From Clostridiales bacterium (lineage in GTDB: Bacteria; Bacillota; Clostridia; Monoglobales; Monoglobaceae): 30,433 bases of DNA. The stretch is taken from NCBI GenBank assembly GCA_016303265.1, contig JAEDLZ010000009.1:1-30433 (forward strand), given 5' to 3'. Each line of letters opens with the position of its first letter. The first letter of the stretch is position 1. Under the pieces are notes generated by a model, which saw only the letters and a list, made by a program, of their open reading frames with translations, did not search any database and had not been told where the DNA came from. This document shows positions 7,865 through 14,354 of the stretch, piece after piece. Both the position numbers and the translations under genes were made by a program.

Positions 7865-8974
7865 ATGATTTTGAGTGTAAGGATTGTTCATTGCGGAGAT
7901 ATTCATATAGGCGCAAGCGGCGGCGAAAAGCGAAACGCCGCCCGCCGCCGTGCAGAAATCAAGCAGACCTTTTTGCGCATTGTGGACTTCGCCTCTGAAA
8001 ACGCCGCCGACCTTTTGCTGATTGCCGGAGATTTATTCGACAGTCATAAAATTTTCGAAGATGTTCTGGAGGAAATTTCGGCAAAGTTTGCAGGATTTGG
8101 CGGATTGGTTTTTATTTCCCCGGGAAATCACGATTATTACGGCAGGGACACCTTCTGGGAAAAGGTAAACTTTCCGCCCAATGTTAAAATATTTAAATCG
8201 GCAAGTGAAACTGTTGACTTGCCACAGCTCGGCGTAAAAATTTTCGGAAGCGGATTCTGCGGCGCTTTCCGAAACGAGCACATTCTCAGCAAATTTTTAG
8301 CAGACGATGACAGCATAAATATTGCGGTTCTTCACGGGGATATGACCCCCGGAAGCAGCCACGGCCCGATTGACTTGGCTGAAATTGCCGACAGCAATAT
8401 GGACTATATCGCACTGGGACATATTCACAAACGGACGGAGGTTGCCAAGTCAGGCGGAACCTATTACGCTTACTGCGGCTGCCCCGAGGGACAGGGCTTT
8501 GACGAAACAGGCGCAAAAGGATTTTATTTCGGCACGGTTGATAAAAGGTCGGTTAATCTCGAATTTGTCCCTATTTGTACGCGACAATTCATAGAGGAAA
8601 CAATAGATATTTCCTCTGCTGAACAAAAGTTTGACATTCCCGATATTATCTTGCGCAAGATAAATGGAAAATACGGCGCCGAGGGTCATAACTGGTATTA
8701 CAAAATTGCGCTGGCGGGGGAAACGGCGCTTGGTATAAACACTTCCGAAATTGCCGCCGCTCTTTCCGACCGTCTTTATTTTGCGAAGGTGCTCAACAAG
8801 ACAACGGCGCCCGTTTCAAATCTCAGGAGCATTGCGGAGGAAAACACTGTTCGCGGCATTTTTGTCAGAAAAATGCTTGAACGGTATCAAAAAGACCCGT
8901 CTGAATTAAACAAAAACGCCTTGCGGACGGGACTTATGGCATTTTCCGAGGAGGTTGGCTTTAATGAGGATTAA
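7865..8974 (+). CDS. SbcD/YhaO-like metallophosphoesterase (DNA repair exonuclease subunit)
   Basis: A calcineurin-like nuclease, the Mre11-type partner of the ATPase encoded next. Motifs in order: HCGDIHIG (metal site I), LLIAGDLFDS (site II), ISPGNHDYYG (site III), LHGDMT, and YIALGHIHKR (metal and catalytic histidines). All metal ligands expected of the Mre11/SbcD fold are visible. The 369-residue length fits bacterial SbcD/YhaO proteins, and the C-terminal 100 residues would be the capping and ATPase-binding region. The ATG at 7865 follows AGGA by only 4 nt; a TTG at 7871 has better spacing, and an upstream in-frame ATG at 7832 lies inside the hairpin element, so the exact start is uncertain. 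The stop overlaps the next gene by 11 nt, indicating coupled expression. Confidence 0.88.
   Translation: MILSVRIVHCGDIHIGASGGEKRNAARRRAEIKQTFLRIVDFASENAADLLLIAGDLFDSHKIFEDVLEEISAKFAGFGGLVFISPGNHDYYGRDTFWEKVNFPPNVKIFKSASETVDLPQLGVKIFGSGFCGAFRNEHILSKFLADDDSINIAVLHGDMTPGSSHGPIDLAEIADSNMDYIALGHIHKRTEVAKSGGTYYAYCGCPEGQGFDETGAKGFYFGTVDKRSVNLEFVPICTRQFIEETIDISSAEQKFDIPDIILRKINGKYGAEGHNWYYKIALAGETALGINTSEIAAALSDRLYFAKVLNKTTAPVSNLRSIAEENTVRGIFVRKMLERYQKDPSELNKNALRTGLMAFSEEVGFNED
8646..8663. repeat. Palindrome copy 3 (core ATCTTGCGCAAGAT), inside the SbcD-like gene
   Basis: TTATCTTGCGCAAGATAA is a perfect 18-bp palindrome, read as Ile-Leu-Arg-Lys-Ile in the SbcD-like protein. This is a different reading frame of the repeat from copies 2 and 4. 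Confidence 0.9.
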
Positions 8975-11165
8975 AAAAATAGGCATTGCGGCCTTTGGCA
9001 AATTTAAAAATTTTGAGCTTGACCTCAGCGACGGCTTCAATCTTATCTATGGCGATAACGAGGACGGAAAGTCCACCCTTATGGCGTTTATAAGCCTGAT
9101 GCTTTACAGTGACCAAAAGGCATCCTCCCGCGGTGAGCTGAAATTAAGAGAAAAGTATACGCCATGGAACGGCGAGAAAATGGCGGGTGATATGGAAATT
9201 GAGTCGGGGGGAAGAGAATACCGCATACATAAGGACTTCGGCAAAACCATTCGAACAGACAAAACCTCCGTTACGGATACGGCAACGGGCGAAAAGCTTG
9301 ATTTGCCGCCCGACACTGAGGTTGGAAAATTTTTTCTCGGCATTGATTATCCGGCTTTTGAAAAAAGTATTTTCGGCGGCACAGCTGAAAATTTTGCAGG
9401 AGAGGAAAGCGGAGATATTTCGACCCGTCTTTCAAATATTTCCGAATCGGGGGACGAAAATATCTCTCCTCAAACAGTCATTAAACGGCTTGAAGATGCC
9501 AAGTTCGGGCTTATTTCAAGACGGGGCACAAACGGAGCCCTTGCCGAAGCAACCGGCGAGCTGACAAATCTTAACGCACGGCTTTCTGAGCTGAGAATAA
9601 AGCAGCAGCAACGACTTGTTCTGAAAAACGAGTACGACGAAACGGAAAAAGAGCTAAAACATCTAAGCGAAACGGCAGAGCAAATCCGACAGGCAAACGA
9701 AATCCGTGCCAAACGGCAGAAAGCAGCGCTTATTGAGAATTTTGCCCGCCAATTGCGGGAGTATGACGGCAAGCTTGCCGCTCTGGACAGAAAGCTCTGC
9801 GGCGAAAAGGCGGAATCAGTTTCGGAAACGGGAAAGCGCCTTGCTCAAAGGGTTATTGTTTCGCAGGAAAATCTGAAAAATTTTCCAAAAGAGAGCGGCG
9901 GCGATACCGTAAAAGTTTCCGAGGAAAATATGCGGGAATATATATCTCTGTGCGAAGCAAAAACCAAGGCAGAGGAGGAGAAAGCCGCCATTTCCGCCCC
10001 GAAAAAAGCCAAAATCACAGCTCTTCTTCTCGGATTGGCTCTATTTCTCGCCGGATTTGTCGGTGCGCTGACGCTCAGCGTTTTCACTTCTGTTTTGTCT
10101 GTTATCGGAATAATATTCTGCATATTTTATGCGGTTTCACAAAATAAGGCAAAAATACAACGCCTTGCGTACTCACAGGCAGAACAAAAAATTTCCGATC
10201 TCGACCTGAAAATCACGAAGCTGATTTCCGACTGCGGCTGCGCAACGCCCGGCGAATTTAACTCCGCTTACAGAAGCAAGATTGCGGCGGCAGAACAGCT
10301 TAAACTTCGCAAAAAAGCCGAAACCGCCCTTGATGCCGCACAAAACGAATTTACGGAATTTATTTCAAAATTCGGCTCTTTTGATATTCAGTCAGGCATG
10401 GCTTTTATCGACAGCATAGAACAAACAAGCCGCCGTCTTGAGCTTCAGCAGCAAAATATGCAGAGCTTTAAAAAAACCTATGCCATTCCCGACGGGTCGG
10501 CGGACGAGCTTTTGCATCTTGCGCAAGATATTGTCAAGGATTTGCCGCAGGAGTCCGAATCTGCGGCAGACGGCGAGAAAAATGCCGCTATGATAAGGGA
10601 AAAAAATGCGCGCCTTATTGAAATAGCAAAACAGATGTGTGCTCTGCCGCTTGATACAATCGACATAGAAAGACAAATTTCCCGTCTGAGTGAAAAGAAG
10701 AACGAAATGCAAGCATACTATGATTCTTTGAGTATCGCTCTTGAGGTTATGAACGAAGCAGCGGATGAAATGAGCCGTTCCTTTTCGCAGCAGCTGCGCA
10801 GCCGCGCAGCGGAGATATTGCAGGCGCTGACCGGCGGAAAATACGATTCGGTCAGCATATCCAAAACTTACGAAATTGAGCTGAAGCAAAAGGGCGAAAC
10901 CGGCTATCGCAGCCGAAGATACCTTAGCCGGGGAACCTGCGCCCAGAGCTATCTTGCGCTGAGAATCGCTCTTTGCGAAATGCTGGAGGGAAAGGACGAA
11001 AAAATTCCGCTTATGCTTGACGATGTGCTTGCCGATTATGACAGCAAAAGGGCAGAAACAGCCGCCCGATTTATTGAGAGCTACGCAAAAGGCGGCAGAC
11101 AGGTTTTGTTTTTTACCTGCCACAGCTGGTGTGGTCAAACCGATAATAAAATAGTTCTTGCTTAA
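8964..11165 (+). CDS. SbcC/Rad50/YhaN-like ATPase with a central transmembrane hairpin
   Basis: A 733-residue ABC-type ATPase that would form a complex with the SbcD-like nuclease. The N-terminal lobe has Walker A GDNEDGKSTL. The C-terminal lobe has the ABC signature YLSRGTCAQSYLALRIAL, Walker B PLMLDDVLADYD and the switch histidine in LFFTCH. Long Lys/Glu-rich coiled-coil segments lie between. At about residues 348-390 there are two adjacent hydrophobic helices (ITALLLGLALFLAGFVGAL and SVFTSVLSVIGIIFCIFYAV) where Rad50/SbcC would carry the zinc-hook apex. No CXXC hook is seen. The protein is shorter than SbcC (over 1000 residues) and nearer to YhaN. GAGGAGG 9 nt upstream of 8964 decides the start; an in-frame TTG at 8955 overlaps that site. 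The gene overlaps the nuclease gene by 11 nt. Confidence 0.85.
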   Translation: MRIKKIGIAAFGKFKNFELDLSDGFNLIYGDNEDGKSTLMAFISLMLYSDQKASSRGELKLREKYTPWNGEKMAGDMEIESGGREYRIHKDFGKTIRTDKTSVTDTATGEKLDLPPDTEVGKFFLGIDYPAFEKSIFGGTAENFAGEESGDISTRLSNISESGDENISPQTVIKRLEDAKFGLISRRGTNGALAEATGELTNLNARLSELRIKQQQRLVLKNEYDETEKELKHLSETAEQIRQANEIRAKRQKAALIENFARQLREYDGKLAALDRKLCGEKAESVSETGKRLAQRVIVSQENLKNFPKESGGDTVKVSEENMREYISLCEAKTKAEEEKAAISAPKKAKITALLLGLALFLAGFVGALTLSVFTSVLSVIGIIFCIFYAVSQNKAKIQRLAYSQAEQKISDLDLKITKLISDCGCATPGEFNSAYRSKIAAAEQLKLRKKAETALDAAQNEFTEFISKFGSFDIQSGMAFIDSIEQTSRRLELQQQNMQSFKKTYAIPDGSADELLHLAQDIVKDLPQESESAADGEKNAAMIREKNARLIEIAKQMCALPLDTIDIERQISRLSEKKNEMQAYYDSLSIALEVMNEAADEMSRSFSQQLRSRAAEILQALTGGKYDSVSISKTYEIELKQKGETGYRSRRYLSRGTCAQSYLALRIALCEMLEGKDEKIPLMLDDVLADYDSKRAETAARFIESYAKGGRQVLFFTCHSWCGQTDNKIVLA
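10516..10529. repeat. Palindrome copy 4 (ATCTTGCGCAAGAT), inside the SbcC-like gene
   Basis: A perfect 14-bp match to the core, read as His-Leu-Ala-Gln-Asp-Ile. The palindrome does not extend beyond 14 bp here. Confidence 0.9.
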
Positions 11166-11460
11166 GTGCGCAAAAAGGCGCAGCTTATACATATTGCCTG
11201 AATCGGCGGTGCGCCCGGCGCTCTAACTATTCAAGCATATAATCCTCCCGTATGTACTCCTGTTATTTCGGTTATGCGTATTAACGGCGTCAGCCGAAGG
11301 CACTTCGGGCATCAATCGTGTATGATAAAAGGGGCGCGGCACAACGCTTTTTGAAGTACAATTTGCACAAAACAGCTTACCAAGTCAATGATGCGTAATT
11401 AAAAAGTGCAGGATAGGTGCGTATATCAATTACGATGATAATTACTGTAAGAATAACAAA
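11166..11460. other. GC-rich gene-free block of unknown nature
   Basis: This stretch between convergent genes is richer in G+C than the AT-rich DNA after it, and it has local inverted repeats (TGCGC-AAAAAG-GCGCA; CCGAAG-GCA-CTTCGG at 11294-11308). No ORF has both a start and a ribosome binding site. A 50-codon open frame without a start runs 11202-11354 on plus. On minus, a good GGGAGGA precedes ATG at 11238, but a stop follows after two codons. It may be a structured RNA or a decayed gene; neither can be shown here. Confidence 0.4.
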
Positions 11461-11481
11461 TGAACATATATTCAGGCTGTA

Positions 11482-11520
11482 GAAAATCCTCGTTTTGCTC
11501 AACGCAAAACGGGGATTTTC
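11482..11520. repeat. 17-bp hairpin between convergent genes
   Basis: GAAAATCCTCGTTTTGC (11482-11498) pairs with GCAAAACGGGGATTTTC (11504-11520) around loop TCAAC, with one wobble pair. No T-run follows on either strand, so it is not a standard terminator. Confidence 0.75.
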
Positions 11521-11574
11521 GACGGTCTGAACCGAAAACAAATAAGCTTTGCGGCCTCTCTTGAATTTTTCAAT

Positions 11575-11625
11575 AAAACCGATTTAACCCGGGCGGCAGA
11601 GGTTTTCCGCTCCCCGGTTTTTATA
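11575..11625. terminator. Probable bidirectional terminator between the SbcC-like and amidase genes
   Basis: AAAACCG (11575-11581) pairs with CGGTTTT (11615-11621), enclosing a GC-rich inner part (GGGCGG with CCGCTCCC, imperfect). On plus it ends in GGTTTTTAT, and on minus in GGTTTTATTG, so it can serve both the SbcC-like gene and the minus-strand amidase. Confidence 0.6.
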
Positions 11626-11691
11626 AAAAGATTGCTTTGCCGCTGAGAAACTTAAAAAAATCTGATTTGTCGGAGCTTTTCCAACCCACAA

Positions 11692-12252
11692 TCATATGGG
11701 AAGTCCTATTTCGGCTACAATCCCCACAAAAATTGCCTCCGCTACGGCTCTTTGCCAGGCGGGACTGTTCAGATTCAATGCCTCGGTCGGATTGGAGGCA
11801 TACCCAAGCTCCACCAATACCGCCGGCATTCTTGTCAGACGCAAAACCGCAAAGTTTGCCTGCATTACACCGCGGTTAATTGAACCAACTCTGTCAGAAA
11901 TGGCTTGCAAAATCGACTCGCCCAGCCTTTCCGCCTCCCCGCCCATGGTATAGACATACGCCTCCGCTCCCTGCGCCGCCGTATTTGTTGAACTGTTCGT
12001 GTGTATGCTTATAAAATAATTTGCACCCCATTCGTTCGCCATGTTTGCACGATTCCTTAAATCCGCATTCTTATCGGGAAGAACATTTTCACTTGATGTA
12101 GTCCTGTATTCCATAACAGAATACCCCGCATCCCTCAAATGCTGTGCAAGATACCTTGCAACATTCAGATTTACATATTCCTCCGTAACACCGTTTACTA
12201 CAACTCCGGGGTCAGGCCCCCCATGTCCTGCGTCAATAAAAATTTTAGTCAT
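11692..12252 (-). CDS. N-acetylmuramoyl-L-alanine amidase (Amidase_3), no signal peptide
   Basis: Zinc amidase that cuts the bond between MurNAc and L-Ala in peptidoglycan. In 186 residues it consists of the catalytic domain alone. The expected zinc ligands and catalytic glutamates are present: H10 in DAGHGG, E25, H84 in SIHTNSS, and E148 in LVELGY. The family's N-terminal secretion signal and wall-binding modules (SH3, LysM, SPOR) are absent. The enzyme either leaves by a non-Sec route, acts during sporulation or lysis, or works inside the cell after lysis. AAAGG 9 nt before the ATG supports the start, but that site lies in the 3' arm of a perfect 11-bp inverted repeat (12257-12308). The gene stands alone on the minus strand. 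Confidence 0.92.
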   Translation of the reverse strand: MTKIFIDAGHGGPDPGVVVNGVTEEYVNLNVARYLAQHLRDAGYSVMEYRTTSSENVLPDKNADLRNRANMANEWGANYFISIHTNSSTNTAAQGAEAYVYTMGGEAERLGESILQAISDRVGSINRGVMQANFAVLRLTRMPAVLVELGYASNPTEALNLNSPAWQRAVAEAIFVGIVAEIGLPI

Positions 12253-12256
12253 AGAA

Positions 12257-12308
12257 ATCAGCCTTTCTGTGCATATTCTATCTCATTATATGCTCAAAAA
12301 GGCTGATT
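12257..12308 (-). promoter_or_regulatory. Inverted repeat enclosing a TATAAT and covering the amidase ribosome binding site
   Basis: On the minus strand AATCAGCCTTT (12298-12308) and AAAGGCTGATT (12257-12267) are perfect complements separated by 30 nt that contain CATATAATGAG. The AAAGG of the second arm is the ribosome binding site of the amidase. If transcription starts upstream of the first arm, a hairpin would hide the site. If it starts at the enclosed TATAAT, the arms are better read as an operator pair. Confidence 0.5.
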
Positions 12309-12438
12309 GTTACTTTATTTATATCCATACCTCATTGAAAACGACCGCAAAAGCCTTCTCATTATAAAGGGAATATTTATCCTCCATATACAAGCAAAAG
12401 TAGCGTTCCTCCCAAATCAGGCGAAATATCACCAAAGC

Positions 12439-12747
12439 TTATAAAAAGGCTTTTATAAGAACTATTGAAGCAAGCAGTAGCACCGCCGCCAGTGCGGCTT
12501 TTACAATAGGGCGGCGCTTTGTCTTTTTTTTCGGAAACACCGCTGCTTCACAGTCGTCAAATGCATAGCCGTTTTTCTCGCCTTCAATCCGCCTCATATA
12601 ATTATCAATAATCTCCTGTGCCTCCCGAACAATGAAACGGTCCGGCTTTTGGTCTGCGCCTCCTCTAAGTATAAAAATCGCTTGTTCAATTTTGTCTGAT
12701 TTTATGTTGTTTATAATAACCACTCGTCTTGAGCTTTTTGCAATCAT
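12439..12747 (-). CDS. Small protein with a C-terminal membrane anchor, function unknown
   Basis: A 102-residue protein of no recognised family. The first 50 residues look like a compact soluble module (RRVVIINNIKSDKIEQAIFI, then LRGG). A charged, low-complexity linker follows (EGEKNGYAFDDCEAAVF), then a basic cluster KKKTKRRP and a single hydrophobic helix at the C-terminus (AALAAVLLLASIVLIKAFL). That layout is a tail-anchored protein with its N-terminal module in the cytosol. The ATG at 12747 is chosen because AAGGAG lies 8 nt upstream; the longer frame from 12819 begins in a weak context. A short hairpin (CTTATAAAAG...TTTTTATAAG) spans the stop codon. It lies between the amidase and another small membrane protein, all on minus. 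Confidence 0.7.
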   Translation of the reverse strand: MIAKSSRRVVIINNIKSDKIEQAIFILRGGADQKPDRFIVREAQEIIDNYMRRIEGEKNGYAFDDCEAAVFPKKKTKRRPIVKAALAAVLLLASIVLIKAFL

Positions 12748-12805
12748 TTTTTCAACTCCTTTGTCTGTATTTTTGCCATCTTTTTCTTTCTTTATACAGA
12801 CAAAA

Positions 12806-12833
12806 GAAAAAAGCCGCACTCTGCAGCTTTTTT
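12806..12833 (-). terminator. Terminator after the four-helix membrane protein
   Basis: GAAAAAAGCCGCA-CTC-TGCAGCTTTTTTC forms a hairpin with one mismatch. On minus it ends in CTTTTTTCTTTTG, suited to terminating the gene that ends at 12874. Confidence 0.7.
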
Positions 12834-12873
12834 CCCTGTTAAAAATAAAAAATATAAAAGGAGTTTGATTTTT

Positions 12874-13359
12874 TTACAATATAATTATTGAAACAACAGC
12901 GAACAAAACCGAAAAAATACTCTGAATCCACATTATAATTTCCTTTACGGTATCCGCCGCCGTCCAGTCCTCGCTCTCGTCAGGCTTTGAAACGACCTTA
13001 CAAAAGTCAAAGCCCCACATTCCCAGAAGAGCAATCGAAAAAACTTTCATCGCCGGGCTTTCCGCAATAAACAGCGAAACGAAAAGCATCATTATAATAA
13101 CGGCATACGCCCCGCAGACCAGAAATGCGTCAATAAGAGCCGCTGCTGCCGAAGCTGTCCCTTCCGTCTGTAACATATATTTTTCATAAACACTGTCAGA
13201 CGCAAAATTCACAACTATGAGCTTTCCCAAAGACCTGACCGAAAAACAAAGCATCAAAAGTGCCGCCGCAACCCGAAAAGCCTTCAGATTCACACATACA
13301 ATAAAAATCGGAATCATAACCGCAAACGCAAATGCGGTCAGTCTTGCTTTTGCTGCCAA
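12874..13359 (-). CDS. Small polytopic membrane protein, function unknown
   Basis: A 161-residue protein with about four to five predicted membrane helices: LTAFAFAVMIPIFIVCVN near the N-terminus, VAAALLMLCFSVRSL, DAFLVCGAYAVIIMMLFVSL, KVFSIALLGMWGFDF, and a C-terminal IFSVLFAVVSIIIL. A short acidic loop (SKPDESEDWTAADT) precedes the last helix. I do not recognise the family. The start is a TTG at 13359, supported by GGGAGG 8 nt upstream; the first internal ATG would remove half of helix one. The gene is divergent from the YigZ gene and followed by a good terminator, so it is probably monocistronic. Confidence 0.75.
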   Translation of the reverse strand: MAAKARLTAFAFAVMIPIFIVCVNLKAFRVAAALLMLCFSVRSLGKLIVVNFASDSVYEKYMLQTEGTASAAAALIDAFLVCGAYAVIIMMLFVSLFIAESPAMKVFSIALLGMWGFDFCKVVSKPDESEDWTAADTVKEIIMWIQSIFSVLFAVVSIIIL

Positions 13360-13517
13360 CTGCTTTCCCTCCCGTCTTTGTATTTAAATAGTATCAATAA
13401 AAGCTCCGCTTTTCAACATTGTAACCTTATTAAAATAAACGATTAACACAGCCTTAATTTTTCTGTAACATATTCGTAATAATTCACTCTTTATGTAATC
13501 TGCCCGTAATAAAACTA

Positions 13518-13546
13518 TTTACAATTCGGGAAATTTGAGTTATACT
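13518..13546 (+). promoter_or_regulatory. Sigma-A type promoter of the YigZ-family gene
   Basis: TTTACA (13518-13523), a 17-bp spacer and TATACT (13541-13546) lie about 30 bp before the start codon. The remaining divergent gap back to 13360 shows no other clear element. Confidence 0.75.
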
Positions 13547-13577
13547 GTTTTAAGATGATTTTAAAGGAGGCTCAGCT

Positions 13578-14204
13578 GTGCCAAACGACAGATATATGAC
13601 AGTTAAACAAAGCGGCGAGGCGGAAATAACAGTCAAACGCTCCCGGTTTATTGCGACGGTTATGCCCGTTTCAAAGGAGGAGGAGGCTGTCGCTTTTATA
13701 AATGAGCTGAAACAAAAATACTGGGACGCACGGCACAATGTTTATGCCTACATCACCCGAAACAATAACATTATGCGCTACAGCGACGACGGCGAACCCG
13801 CAGGAACAGCCGGATTGCCCCTTTTGGACTGTTTGAAAAAAGAGGGTCTGACTGATGTATTGGCGGTTGTTACCCGATATTTTGGAGGAATCCTCCTCGG
13901 TACGGGCGGTCTCGTTCACGCATACTCCGCCGCGGCAAAGGCGGGAATCGACGCCGCAGTAAGAACCGAAATGATTTTGTGTAAAAAGGTAACTCTTTCC
14001 TGCGGCTACACTCTTTGGGGGAAGCTGCAAAACGAACTCTCAAAGTTTAAGCTGCGCTCTCTTTCGCCCGAATATTCAGACATTGTCAAGCTCCCTATTT
14101 TTGTGCCTCTTTCCGATTACGAAAAACTTTGTGCCGCTCTTACCGAAGCGACAAACGCCAATATTTCCTATGAAGAAGGAGAGGAAACCTATTTTTCCTT
14201 TTAA
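13578..14204 (+). CDS. YigZ/IMPACT family protein (UPF0029)
   Basis: A 208-residue cytosolic protein of the YigZ/IMPACT family. Family landmarks are VKRSRFIATVMPV, the block DDGEPAGTAGLPLLDCL, and VTRYFGGILLGTGGLVHAYS, which form the N-terminal IMPACT fold. The C-terminal part is the ferredoxin-like DUF1949 domain. The eukaryotic relative IMPACT binds the GCN1 regulator; the bacterial role is not settled, though RNA or ribosome contact has been proposed. The start is GTG, decided by AAAGGAGG 7 nt upstream. The gene has its own promoter (13518-13546) and is followed 149 nt later by tex on the same strand. Confidence 0.93.
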   Translation: MPNDRYMTVKQSGEAEITVKRSRFIATVMPVSKEEEAVAFINELKQKYWDARHNVYAYITRNNNIMRYSDDGEPAGTAGLPLLDCLKKEGLTDVLAVVTRYFGGILLGTGGLVHAYSAAAKAGIDAAVRTEMILCKKVTLSCGYTLWGKLQNELSKFKLRSLSPEYSDIVKLPIFVPLSDYEKLCAALTEATNANISYEEGEETYFSF

Positions 14205-14282
14205 GAAAATACCGCACGGGATTTATTATGCTGCACGCAAAGCTCCTTAAGATAGGGAATGCTGAGTCGTATTAACTTTTTA

Positions 14283-14292
14283 GTTTACATAA
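14283..14292 (-). repeat. TTATGTAAAC word, copy 1
   Basis: GTTTACATAA on plus, in the gap before tex and directly beside a TATAAT (14293-14298). One of five intergenic copies in the window. Confidence 0.8.
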
Positions 14293-14344
14293 TATAATAT
14301 TTTGCAGTCTGCCCGCCTGCAAAATCCAATAAACGGGTAGAAAG

Positions 14345-14354
14345 GTTTACATAA
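14345..14354 (-). repeat. TTATGTAAAC word, copy 2
   Basis: GTTTACATAA on plus, overlapping the first base of the tex start codon and lying between its AAAGG and ATG. Confidence 0.8.

Noticed and set aside
10392..11192. A 266-codon minus-strand frame antisense to the SbcC-like gene.
   Set aside because: The plus strand encodes the ABC signature and Walker B there; the antisense frame has no ribosome binding site or recognisable domain.
11202..11354. A 50-codon plus-strand open frame in the GC-rich block.
   Set aside because: It has no start codon with a ribosome binding site and no recognised motif; it was kept only as part of the unexplained block.
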